Positions 53,201 through 64,000 of a DNA stretch of 64,000 nucleotides are shown here, in pieces. Every line of letters starts with the position of its first letter. Position 1 is the stretch's first letter. The position numbers and the translations under genes were made by a program. The notes below the pieces were generated by a model that ran no database searches, had not been told where the DNA came from, and saw nothing but the letters and a program-made list of their open reading frames with translations. This stretch comes from Gymnopus androsaceus JB14 (lineage: Eukaryota > Basidiomycota > Agaricomycetes > Agaricales > Omphalotaceae), in NCBI GenBank assembly GCA_009733575.1, contig ML769596.1, forward strand, positions 19,238 to 83,237, written 5' to 3'.

Positions 53201-53924
53201 AATATCGTCCTCATGTACATAACGATCCCGAATCTACCCAAAAATGACTCAAGTGCATTAACCTGGAGAGAATTACTCTGTACGTAGAGTGTGCTGTCGG
53301 TGGAATTGCTGGACAATTGGTCGTTTTACGATGGACCCGTTCTGTGAGAAGTTAAGAACCTTCACGGAACTATGCTAAAATAGCCAATTTGAGCTGAACT
53401 GTTAATTAAAACCACGACTAAACGCTTCCAAGACTCATAGATATTCGGCATACTTTGTTGATCTGGTATATTTTATCATCGCCAATACGCCCCTTCATTT
53501 TGGCGGACACGTGACTAAATTGCGCAATCCAATCACGTTCTCGTTGACTTCAACAAGTCCGATTGAACGACCAAGTTCCAGGACCTGGATAGTAGTTACT
53601 TAGTATTATGATATTATTGGTACATGTAGTAGCTAGAAAGTCCATTCGAAAAAATATACTAACCTCTAAACGGGGCCTACCCCCGGACCCTCACCCTAAC
53701 AGCGTGCTTCGTAGCACGCACCCTAACCTAACCATGTGCTAACCACTAACAACAAATGATTATATTTTTCGTCACAACGTCACAACGTGTACCGGATCTA
53801 TTCACAAAGGTAGACAAAGGTTTTACTGACAAAGGTATACTGTAGGATCAAGTCAACAAATCTTTCGGTGATGCGGCGATAAGATAAGCATCATACGTCA
53901 ACTTCACCAACGCATCCTCTACCC
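53201..53924. other. Intergenic stretch with a hairpin and CCCTAAC motifs
   Basis: No gene seen. At 53695-53740 a CCCTAAC-rich run surrounds the hairpin GCGTGC-TTCGTA-GCACGC (53702-53719). This is too short to be telomeric. The right part leads directly into the segmental copy of the F-box-like gene. Confidence 0.4.
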
Positions 53925-56560
53925 AACGCGAACACCAATAATACGGGTGGTCAAGCTTCAATCGCTACTACCTCCTTCCTCTGCTCTTGTTCTGAGTTCG
54001 GGTTCATATATAGATCGTCGGGCCCAGGACCGAGTTCGCAGATACCCATAAATGCGAATATGCAAACATTGAAGGATAGTCGGAGGAGGTCTGTGTTGCA
54101 GAAGGAGAAGGGGGCTCCTGCTCCGTAGAAGCAGCAGCAGTACTATGGAAATGGATACGCGAATGGAGATGGTGCAAATGGGAGTGCTCCACATAATATT
54201 CATCCGGATGCGGCTGCGGCTTCGTCGTCCTCTCCATTCCCTGCACCAATCTTCTTCATCCCATCGTACTTTGACTAAATCTCGCCCATCTAACCAGCAA
54301 AGGCCCACGCCGCCCGCATCTCCCGAATAACCTCCTCGATCTCGCGCGAGCATCATCAATACCTCTACTCGAAAACACTCTCCTCCTCCTGCATCATCGA
54401 CCACTCGAAACCATTCTCTTCCTCCTCGAACGACAGCCCGTCCAGTCATTACACCCCAGGAATTCGAGCACTCATCCCGCAGAGTCGCTATTCTGGATGA
54501 AGACCTGTTTGCGCGGTCTGGAGGAGTGAGGACACTGTCACCGTTTAGTCAGGAGGATGATTTGTCTCTACCGTTACTGTTGGAACATTCGAATCTTGCT
54601 TCTGCCCAGCTCTAGATCCTGCTCGTGCTCCTCGAGAAATGGAACGACCTGCGCCTACTCCGCTACAGGCACAACAGGCGGTGTTGGACAAGAAAGATCT
54701 TCCGATACCGCAGAGTACTTCCCCTGAAGAGGGGGATGATTCGTTCCTTCTAGGTAACACGGGAGCTGGAAAACACGTTGAGGCTGGATCTGAGGCGAAC
54801 ATTACAGTTCCAACGCCTCCGGATATGGTCAGCGAGAATGATTTACTCAGGGATTTGGAGAAGGATGATGACGAAAACGACTCTATACCCGACTCCGGGA
54901 TCGACACCGATAATGCTGTCGCTGACAATGCTTTCGGGCTGTTGGAGATCGAAAGTAATCCTGGTTCTACAGGACCTTCACTGCTACATGCTTGGCTGTA
55001 ACCCTCCCCACCTTCGAATACGCTCGTATAGCCGATCTCCTTAACCAGTAAAAAAACATCCTGCCCACTCTCCGCGACCCAGCGATAGCTGAGAAAGCAA
55101 ACTTATGGTTAGCGTTACGAGGGCGTAGGCTGAGAGGAGAGACATTCCAAGTTCATCAAGACAGCGCACGCCGATAATGAGTAATTCGCCTCGGTCTCAA
55201 CCGGGTCCCTCTCGTTCCTCGAGTCGAGCACCTTCACCTACATTCTCCGTTTCACATACTGGACATGGAAACGGCAATGGACCTCGTTCAGTCGCACACG
55301 GCTCCAACGGTCGCGAGTTTTTCTCCCAATCTCAATCAACTTTCCGGTCCTCTCTTCCGCGTCGGCCCTCTCTTACGAGTCTTCGTTCCTTCTCCCGAAG
55401 GCGACTGGTTATCCGACGCCAGTGTGCTGGAATGTGAAGCAGAGCTTAAGCACAGCAATGTGTTCAAGATGGTGAATTTGGGAGATGTGGTGTGGATTTG
55501 GTAGTGGCGAAGAGGGAATGCGGTAGGTTATATGGGATGGGAGTTATCTTATCGTGAGTCTTCTTCAAGTTCAGGGTCGTCTCCCTTCACTCGCTGATTT
55601 TCACGCAGGATCTTGACTACACTTATTCACCTATTGGTGACCTGCGAATATGTCCCTGGACTCGCCTTCCCGCCTTCGTATTTCCATCGCATCACACGTA
55701 CCGGCACTTTTTCCTCAAGTACTACAAGCAATCCTGTTATTAGGATGGAATTATCACACTGAGGAGCTGAAGTTGCTGCAAGATCGCGTCCGAACGGAGA
55801 CCCCTCAAGGTTCATATCACAAACGTTATTCGATGGGTTCACCGCTCTTCATTCTATCTCCGACCTCCCAGAACATAGAGTCACGGCCGAACATCTGTTC
55901 GTTCTGGTTCTTCTGCCTCCGCCGCACAGACACGTATTCTTATCCCCGGCAGCCCCTTCTTTGTCGACCCCGGGCTGGTACGGTAAAGTTGTGGTGGAGA
56001 CGGAGGGCTACGAACGAGGCATTGGCAGATTTGCAGGATCGGTGTGGCAAGGACGGATTTCCGCCAGGACAGGGAGTAACGTACCCGTGAACATGTCTGC
56101 GGCTGCGAAGGAGGCCAATATGGTTTATAGAAGCTTGCGAGAACGAAGGTATGTTTATCGGTTTCTCTTGTGTATATCAATGCTTATCATCCCCACTTTT
56201 TAGAGCCGTCAGTCGAAAAGAACAGTTGATGTGAATGAATTCGTATACCAAAACCCAAAATTGGACCTCAACTTGTACCTCCAATCACTCTGTTGTTTAT
56301 TTTTCGGTTAATCAGCATCACGACCTTCTTTCTTATTTGTTTTTTCACTTGGTACTCTAATTCACCATTACCTGTTACATTCACCTGGATCTGCGAATCA
56401 CGATCAACTTCATCTACTTAGATCCAATTATTAGGATACCTTTTCTGTTCTGCCTGTTGTACTTACTTATCGATGAGGCCTTCTTTGTGTGTGCTACCAG
56501 TAGTGTCATTACTTATTAGCTTTAGTAGACGGTCGTACTTTAGCAGTGCTTATTCTTGGT
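53925..56560 (+). pseudogene. Partial segmental copy of the F-box-like gene
   Basis: It matches 45770-49040 in order (ERPAPTPLQAQQAV, LLGNTGAGKHVEAGSE, SRSSSRAPSPTFSVSHTGHG, DWLSDASVLECEAELKHSN). The portion equal to 46840-47350, including the F-box-like segment, is deleted, and there are several frameshifts and stops. Intron sequence is retained (the intron after YLIV at about 55553-55608, and the GTTCTACAG acceptor near 54972), as is 3' flanking sequence (56220-56560). It is therefore a DNA-level duplication, not a retrocopy. Confidence 0.8.
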
Positions 56561-56771
56561 GTGTTCTATCCTTATGAACGATGAGAAAAAGGATAGAATA
56601 CACTCAGAATAAGTCAGTTCGTTGTTTTATCAAGGTCTTCGCTATACGTCGCGGTAGACGCGTGCGCTCTTCGCTTTCCCATTTACCGTCCCAGAGTGCA
56701 AGCCATCCCACATCCTATTTCGCCTGTACTACTTTCTATCTGTTTTTGCGGATTGGGTTCCAGATGATGCG

Positions 56772-58162
56772 CTACTTTTGCAATCCAGATACCCGACGAA
56801 ATGCTGATATAGCTACAGAACGAGGAGCGTTTGTGAGGAAACTCAAGGCACCTTCTATAACATCTGCAGAAGTTCCATCCTCTGAGAGAACACCAATATC
56901 TTCCATCTTACGAAAGATGTAATCAATGTAACCAGCAGCTCCAGACATATGAGCGATTTTGCAGACGCTAGCGTGAATGTGAAGATATTCGGGATTCGGT
57001 AATGGTAAGTTATCTGGGAACTTTGGTTCCATGGCCAAGGAGGGGTCGACGCGTAAGGCAGACTGATGTGAAAAGGTAACATGAGTTGGAAGATCAAGAC
57101 CCTTGATCATTTCTGGGGTATAAGATGTTTGGATTTTATAAGTATTAGGAACCTGCAACAAAAATCACTACGAATGTTATACTTTAAGAGCACGGAACAT
57201 ACCCATCGACAGCTTCTAGCCAAAGGGCCAATTCGTCAAACGGATCATGAGCATTATGGTCCAATGTCATAACATTATCAAGGCGATGAATGCCAGGACC
57301 ATTTAGTTCTTCCGAAAATTTCGGATAGCCGAACTTTTCAAGGATCGTCCAGAAAATTTCCCTCTTCAACAGAAGAATTAAATCCACCGGCCAGAATCGG
57401 TAAAGGCGTTTACTCACCTTTTGTGACTGCGCTTCGCTATCGCCCGTGATCCCAGCATTCGTCGCGTCCGCAAAGATATGCGCACACTCTGTCGCAACGT
57501 GACGAATCTCATCGTTAGTCCATGAGGAATATACAGCCTTTCGCAAAGCTTCCGATTCAACGAGCGAAGATCTGTCGAATCTACCACTTATGATGCAACG
57601 GTAGCCATCTCGCATTAGTGCCTGGGAACCGAAAGGTTAGACTCATTACTGTGTTCATAGATTTGAACAAACCACCACTTTCTTTTTCGCCGTGGTATGA
57701 CTGGTTGGGTTGTCCTGGAGAATAGCCTTGGTGTCCTCGCGCTGTCGATCAAACGACGGCCTCGAGACATGCGAGCTGCTGAACGGGGACTTTCCCTTGT
57801 GCTTTCGGACTAGAATATTTCTTAACGATGGATTTGGAATGCGCACAATCTGTCGCAACGTGACGAATCTCATACTCACAGGGACGGATTAAATGCTCCA
57901 AATACATCTTGCCAAGCTCATAAATCTTGAAAGATGGTTGAGTACCATCCAGTCCGTGGATAGAGGCTAGTTCGTTCAAGACGGCTCCGCGCGCGGTCAA
58001 GTTGATAGGATGGAGGAGGAGATATCCGACAATACGACAGTAGATCAACTCCTTCTTGTTGTTGGCGGAAGACTGGGCATCGTAAACGAGTCGATAGAGG
58101 CTTTTAGCTTTGGCGTTGTACTCCTCGTTGAATACTGAGTCGGGCTTCGGAAGTTCCGTCAT
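56772..58162 (-). CDS. HNH_2-type endonuclease domain protein
   Basis: Exon 1 is 58162-57880 (MTELPKPDSVFNEEYNAKAK...HLIRP). The next exons run from about 57812 (RKHKGKSPFSSSHVSRPSFD), about 57617 (ALMRDGYRCIISGRFDRSSL; ECAHIFADATNAGITG), about 57363 (EIFWTILEKFGYPKFSEELN; HRLDNVMTLDHNAHDPFDEL) and about 57150 (VPNTYKIQTSYTPEMIKGLD), ending SGLQK at 56772. The RCIISG, AHI and RLDNVMTLDHNAHDPFDEL blocks are the cysteine/histidine/asparagine pattern of fungal HNH_2 proteins, which are thought to cut DNA or RNA. Introns are GT-AG and frames stay open. It is divergent from the Argonaute, with 466 bp between the starts. A broken second copy lies at 63190-63730. Intron 1 contains a copied piece of exon 3. 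Confidence 0.7.
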
Positions 58163-58628
58163 GGTAAGAGAGAACGAAGTATCACGTGTTTGTCATCTTC
58201 GTCGAACTAAAATTCACTCAAGGACATCTACAGGTTCAAACGTTCAAGGCTGGCTTTTTGCTACTGGGCTACTATTAAAACCTTGTGTTCTTTCGGTGGA
58301 AATCGACTAGTTCGTTGCTGGGCTTTTGCTAATTCAATGATCGAGCTGGATTGTTTTTCGGTCAATCATGTCTAACTTTACTACCAACATCCACCCTTCT
58401 TCTGATTGTTCGCATCACAATTCGTCGCAAAGCTCGCGCTGCTCAAAGACTGAAATGTCAGTATAATGACACTGACACTGACAGGAAGCACGATGCATGC
58501 ACGTGGTCCGCGGGAATTGCGCAACTGCGCCTGCGGAACTCTCTCATCTCTCATCTCTCAACTCGCCTGCTTTCGAGTTTCTGTTCATATTGTACTTGTA
58601 TCTGCCTTCTACTTTCTTTCATGTACAA
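58163..58628. promoter_or_regulatory. Shared divergent promoter region, HNH gene / Argonaute
   Basis: 466 bp separate the two divergent ATGs (58162 minus, 58629 plus). No clear TATA box was identified on either side. A short TC-rich repeat (TCTCTCATCTCTCATCTCTC) at 58539-58558 lies upstream of the Argonaute start. Shared regulation is inference from geometry. Confidence 0.35.
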
Positions 58629-61600
58629 ATGGACCCAAGCTTAAGATATGGCTCTGCCGGGGCTAACTTACAAGTAACAGTAAACGCTTTCAAACTTCAA
58701 TGGGACCGGAACTCTGTGGTTTCACATTACGACGGTAATTTTCCTGGATGACTTGACTGACCTGAACTCATTTCAAGCCGTTATGTATGTAGTCAGTGAG
58801 TTATATCCCTTTTATCCCTTTCTTATCGATGAACACTTCCCGATAGCTCTCACACCACTCTTCACTGGACCCAATGGAAAACAGGTCGTTCTCGGCGGAG
58901 AAAAGGGGACAGAACTCATTCAGCGCGTCCAAGCTGCAAACCCTAACGAGTTTCCGCATCACGGAGGTGTGTAGCAAACTATACAAACTGAACACATCTG
59001 ACGCTGATTGAATGGACAATATAGCCTTTGACGGAAAGAAGAACTTGTTCTCCTTTCGCCCTTTCTCTTTCACCAGCCGAACTGTAAGGAGATTACAGCA
59101 AACTTCGATACCGATACTAATCAATTCGTTAGTTTAAAGATGTCTCTTGGGAGAAGGATTCCAATCCTTCACGGAGGAGGTCTAACAAAAAAGTCGACGT
59201 CAGCATAGTGCATGTTAAGGATGTCGATATTTCGTACGACGCATTTCCACGCCATTGTTCCGCTTCACACAACTTGACTTTCGTTTCAACAGTCTACTTC
59301 ACGGAATTCTACGAGGAGCTGAACAGGGGAATCCCCAGTCCATTGGGAAAGGCACCGATGTCGCTTCATCGTTGAACATGTTACAGGTTTTCCTTCAAGC
59401 CGCTCCCCGAATGTATGTATCCTTCTACTCCATCTTTTTAGATCTTGACACCTTTGACACAGGACTCCTGGTAAGCTTCACAAGGGAAAAAATCTTTATG
59501 TGCAGCGCAGCCAAGGCGAGCACTACAGCCGAAAAAGTATTCTCAATCTCTTTTTATTACTGACTCTACATATAATTGACATTCTTTTTCAAGGAATCGA
59601 TGAAAACATGCGACCTTTAAAGCTGCTCGATGGACTGTTCCAGTGTGTAATTGTTCAATCTCATCACTCTTGTATGTCACAATCCCGGTCGTAGGAGCGT
59701 TCGCCCAACGATCGGAGGTCTCTTGGTAAATGTGGATGTAGCGGTTGGTGTCATGTAAGCTACCATGATAAACTACGAAACTTTATCTTCTTAATGCCTT
59801 CGCTTTTACAGTCTACCAGATATGCGTTTGGAGGAACTGTGCCTGCAGTATCTCCGCTACCGTGATAGCATTCAGCAACTCAATCAACTTTCCGCTACCC
59901 ACAATAGATCAAATGATTTTGACCGCCTGCGCCATTTCCTTCGGGATGTTAAGGTGTGCATAGATATACGCGGTTCAAGTAGAGTTTCGAAGCCGAAAGC
60001 AAGACGGATTCGAGGTTTGATTCGAGATGTTGGATCCCACGTATTTGATAAGGAAGGAGTCCCAACCACTATTCGAGTGCGTATCATTTTTCAGTTCTTG
60101 TAATTATAGCTTATATATCGTTTCAGGATTACTTTTGGGATACCTACCAATATAAAATCCCATCTCAGAGCTTGGGTGTTTCAATTGGACAATATGAAGT
60201 GTTTCCTATCTCTGTTTGTAAAGTTTCACAGCAGCTTTACAAAGTGAGCTTATCAATCGCCTTCTTGGTTTCACGTCCAGAAGTTTAGCTGATCTTCTAT
60301 TTCAGGCCAAGCTCCAACCGGAACAGGTTCGGGAGGTCCTTTCGTTCGTACCTCAAAATCCCGAACAGCGGCTCTCAAGAATTACAGCTGGATGGCAGAA
60401 CCTGGAATACCACAACTCTGCATACTTGGCAGGTGCGAACATCACAGTCAATCACCAACCTCTTGAAGTGGGTGGGCGGCTTCTTCCTCCGCCACAGATC
60501 AAGTATGGACAGGGCGAAGTTCTCAGCACTAATAACGTATGTTCAGTACCTTGCATCAATCGTGACCCCCAGATGATGACCTCTCATTATTATCGTTGAT
60601 TATCGTAGAAACCGGGTACATGGGATGTCAAGAGCAAGAAGTTCTTCTCTCCCGCAACTATCCCGTTTGTGATAGTCTTTAATTTGACGGGGAGACGCAA
60701 AATCGACGATATGGATCATTTTGCTTTGAGTCTTCATAAGACCATGCGTGACAGAGGTGAGTATATTTTTTGCTCCAAGTTGGGTTAGTAATCACTATCT
60801 TAATGCTCTAGGCATCCGTAAGTGTCATCTCCTCTCGGCTGGTTTTCGTTTACAGACATTGTTTTTCCCGCTACAGCGACCAGAGTGAGCGCAATCATTG
60901 ATGACAATGGTCTAAACTTTGAGAAAACAATGGTGCGAGAGGCACAAAGATTGAATGTTCAGAAAGGTGAACTTTTAGTCCTTGCTCTTCTCCCAGAGAG
61001 TGCGGCTGGTCTCTACGCCAGTGTAAAAAGGGCAGGAGATATTGTACATGGTGTTCCTACACAGTGCGTGGTGAGTATCTATCCTCTTATCTATAAACTG
61101 TCAACTCATTGTTATCGTTAGCGATGGTCTTCCAAGCTTGTACAAACAATCAAAAAAACTGGACCCCTCGATCAATATTTGAACAATCTTGTGCTCAAGT
61201 ACACTTTAATTTTTTGTTTCCTACAACCGCTTCCGTGACTTACAGAATCCTGCTTTAGGATAAACGCTCGTTGCGGCGGCATCAACCACGTACCATTCTC
61301 TCCAGCGATGAACTATCTTGCTAAAGAAACTACAATGGTTGTTGGTGAGCATCGCTCAGCTCATTATATCAGTAGCTTGTGCTAATCGTTGCTTTTCATT
61401 TAGGCGCTGACGTTAGCCATCCCCCATCTGGAAGCCAAGGACCCTCCTTTGCTTCTCTAGTATCTTCTCGAGACCCTGCAAGCTGCTGTAAGCAAAATCA
61501 TACCTGATGAATGATATGACTGATGATATTTTGCTTTGGCTTTAGCAAAATACACTGGGCAACTAAATATGCAACCACAGTCAAGGCTGGAACTTATTGC

Positions 61601-62794
61601 GTCTTTGCGTGTTATGATGCAGGTGAAAGGGAATGTTTCTCGAGTCTCTGTTTCATCCATGCTGATGATTCTTCAATGACAACAGAGAGCCATAAAGCTC
61701 TTCCGTGCCGAAAACAATGAGCGAAAGGATCCGAACCTAAGATTGAAGAGATTGTTCTTTTTCCGAGACGGAGTATCCGAGGGAGAGTTTGAATCTGTAC
61801 GAACCCATGAGGTTGATGAATTGAAAAGTGGGTTACAATCTTTTTGTGCTTTTGCGAATGTATCACTAAAAACTCTTTTCAAATCTTGGTAGCAATGTTA
61901 CGCGAAGCTTACGGTCCAGACAGGCCAAGGCTCACCTTCATTATTGTGGGCAAAAGACATCATTTCAGGTTCTTCCCAAGAAACCCAAGGAATGCGGACA
62001 CATCGGGAAATTGCCCTTCAGGTTTTGTAGTTGATCGAGGTGCTGTCTGATAAAGTCATTTCGAATCACTGTGCACTCACGTCTGTCGTAGGGATTGAAC
62101 ATCCAGTCTACTCCGATTTCTATCTCCAATCGCAACCTGGTCTGAAAGGAAGTAAGCTATTTTTCCTTCAAATGTATGTGATATTGAAATCTGTTTTTAG
62201 CGAGTATACCAGCCCACTATACCGTTATCGAGGACGAGAATCTAGCGGGAGATGGAGACTGGTAAGTTATCGAGTATTTCACGATCAAGTCTTCTCATTA
62301 TGGTCTTCTTCGTAGGCTTCAAGCTATAGCGTACGCATGCTTCACTTGTCTCCATGGCAAATTGCTAACTTATCCTGGATCAGCTACTCCCTCTGTCATA
62401 CATACCAACGTTCTACTGTTAGTTTTCCGAAATCCACCTGCGTATCCCTTCATTCCAATGATCTTTCTCTTTCTCAGCGTTCGGTGAAGATTCCTGCGCC
62501 CGTGTATTGTGAGTGAATCTGCTTTGCTAAATATATGTAACTCCTTGACCATGACATGATTTCTGCCTTGAAATTCTAGATGCTGATGTACGTGTCAAGA
62601 TTATTTCTTGCAACTTCTTAAGGTAGCGAGCGCTCATGGTCCATTTCATTTTTCAGTTGGTTTGCCGGCGCGCCAAAGTCCATTTTAATGGCCAGTTGGA
62701 TACATCTGATACTGGCAGCGACGATACACAGATTACGCCAAGCGATTTCCAGTATCTACATTCGGATTTGCATAGGACTATGCATTTTATGTAG
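58629..62794 (+). CDS. Argonaute (QDE-2/Ago-type), catalytic residues intact
   Basis: The ATG at 58629 reads MDPSLRYGSAGANLQVTVNA then HYD (N domain). FDGKKNLFSFRPF lies at 59027-59066. The linker QSVRPTIGGLLVNVDVAVGV is split by an intron near 59640-59698. PAZ (about 59820-60290) has KARRIRGLIRDVG and ISVCKVSQQLYK. MID follows (NVQKGELLVLALLPESAAGL; PTQCV; KINARCGGINHVPF near 61260-61300). PIWI has GADVSHPPSG (first Asp codon 61409-61411), RLELIASL (Glu 61590-61592), FFFRDGVSEGEF (Asp 61767-61769) and VYYAD (third Asp 62585-62587), giving a D-E-D-D set, so slicing looks possible. The C-terminus is RTMHFM, close to the usual family ending. About 20 introns of 44-75 bp are GT-AG where checked. 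It would bind small RNAs for silencing of transposons or viruses. Confidence 0.85.
62580..62587 (+). other. 8-nt microexon of the Argonaute gene
   Basis: ATGCTGAT lies between introns 62509-62579 (GTGAGT...TTCTAG) and 62588-62656 (GTACGT...TTTCAG). Spliced, it completes Tyr and adds Ala-Asp between IPAPVY and LVCRRAKVHF. This aligns with the conserved YYAHLV/YYADLV strand of PIWI domains and supplies the third metal-binding residue. Confidence 0.75.
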
Positions 62795-63187
62795 GTTTCA
62801 TAGGTTTGAGGAATGATTTCACGTACATATATTCCACTCTTGGAGGGCGAGTTTTTCCCTACTTGGTTTGCTGGATATATTTTTTTACCGTACTACTGCG
62901 TGCATTTTGTTTCTTGCTCACAAGTTATATATTTATCTACCTGTCTCCCTTCTTGATTTCCACAAATTTACTACTGATGTCCTTTCGTTATGTACCACCA
63001 AGTATAATAAATCTTGTATGATTTTGAAATCTCCTTTACAAGAGAAGATATCATTTGAGCTTTTTACCCTTATCATCTGAGACCTTGCAGTTTTTCATCA
63101 TCAAGATAACAAGGAAGTCTGGGTCAGGAACTCTCAAAATTGGAAACGTCTTGAGGAAGAGGTACGTTACTGTTAGTACGGCTCTCA
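62795..63187. other. AT-rich stretch downstream of the Argonaute
   Basis: A short open stretch at about 63085-63162 reads FHHQDNKEVWVRNSQNWKRL and ends at a possible GTACGT donor. It may be an isolated exon remnant of an unrecognised gene. Otherwise no gene is seen. Confidence 0.3.
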
Positions 63188-63730
63188 TCACTTCAATTTA
63201 CTCTCATCTCCACCTATAGTCTCCCCATAGGCCGGATAACTTCCTATGTCTTTTGGACAATATTCCAATGGAGCTGCTCTTCGATCGAATTGCTTGAGAG
63301 GAGCATTGTAAGGAAAGACAATGCACCTTTTAACCACTTCTGCAAGGACATCAATACTTATCCTCCATCTTATGAAAAATGTAATCAATATAACCAGCAG
63401 TCCAGACTTGTGAGCGATTTTGAAGACGCATGTGTGAATATGAAGATATTGAGTATTCGGCAATGGTAAAGTACCTGAGAGTTCTGGCTCGAGGCGTAAG
63501 GCAGGATCATGCGAAAATGTGACACGGGTCGAAAGATTCATAGCATCGCCGATCTAGCATCGGCAATTCGTTACACAGAGCACGGAACGTACCCCATCGA
63601 CAGCTTCCAGCCAAATTTCCAACTTATCAAAGAAACCACGAACATTATGGTCCAATGTCAGGACATTATCAAGGCGATGAATGACATGACCATTTACTAT
63701 GACGTCATTTCTCATCGGAAAAAGAGGCCG
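63188..63730 (-). pseudogene. Truncated second copy of the HNH_2 gene
   Basis: Minus-strand blocks match the 3' part of the HNH gene at 56772-58162. IHRLDNVLTLDHNVRGFFDK and EIWLEAVDG (63690-63590) correspond to the HNH exon. LSTRVTFSHDPALRLEPELS, LPLPNTQYLHIHTCVFKIAH and FIRWRISIDVLAEV (63541-63300, with frameshifts) correspond to the last exon. The segment between them is shortened and the first exons are absent. It cannot encode a nuclease. Confidence 0.7.
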
Positions 63731-64000
63731 CATGACAGTACAATCTACTTGATGTACTCGGTGAATTGTGCTTGTACATCCTACTTGATTAGTGATCAAT
63801 GTACTTTGTTTGCTTAATTTATATATAATGTAAGCTGTTAAAGTACTTAGGACATGTTAAACTGTACATTTCAGTTGATTTGGCGGGCCCTTGTGACTGT
63901 GAACAACCCATTTCAGACCGAAATTTTGCATTTTTGAGGCAATTCTGGGCATGTCACACCAAAAGAGTTCAAAATGTGACCTGTGACCTGGTCAAAATAG

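Noticed and set aside
53695..53740. CCCTAAC-rich sequence as an internal telomere
   Set aside because: Only two or three units and interrupted by a hairpin; too short.

Overview
The window is nuclear DNA of a filamentous basidiomycete, almost certainly an Agaricomycete. Genes are split by 45-75 bp GT-AG introns. The recognisable families (DUF6534 membrane proteins, A-T-R adenylate-forming reductases, HNH_2 nucleases, Plavaka-type transposases, Ty3 chromoviruses, Tad1-like LINEs with RNase H) are typical of that group. No rRNA, tRNA or CRISPR array was seen.

Layout. 1-4040: a decayed Plavaka/CACTA-type DNA transposon with divergent ORFs. 4318-14771: a degenerate Ty3/Gypsy chromovirus on the minus strand, split by an 857-bp non-autonomous DNA element with a 4-bp target duplication. 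14772-16440: a CATAG-rich repeat holding two nested hAT-like MITEs, each with a perfect 8-bp target duplication. 16570-18260: a decayed Helitron helicase with a recognisable Helitron 3' end, inserted in coding sequence. 18340-22650: remnants of a FunK1-like gene, a dead protein kinase and a secreted cupin, surrounding one intact EXPERA/TMEM97-like gene. 22907-25118: an intact Baeyer-Villiger-type flavin monooxygenase. 26018-33820: a minus-strand LINE (ORF1, endonuclease, RT, RNase H) whose ORF2 end is split by two solo LTRs of one family, each with a perfect 5-bp target duplication. 33900-35640: non-coding repeats. 35647-39643: an adenylation-thiolation-reductase (NRPS-like) gene. 39780-41390: a RhoGAP fragment hit by a TA-flanked MITE, then a 5'-truncated hypothetical gene. 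43727-48673: a large low-complexity protein with an F-box-like segment; a partial segmental copy of it lies at 53925-56560. 51572-53200: a DUF6534 membrane protein. 56772-62794: an HNH_2 nuclease gene and, divergent from it, an apparently full-length Argonaute; a broken second HNH copy lies beyond the Argonaute at 63190-63730.

The intact host functions are therefore sterol/lipid membrane chemistry (EXPERA), secondary metabolism (monooxygenase and A-T-R reductase), membrane sensing (DUF6534) and RNA silencing (Argonaute). They are islands in a transposon graveyard with many nested insertions. The most notable features are the Argonaute, whose third catalytic aspartate lies on an 8-nt microexon, and the HNH copies on both sides of it.
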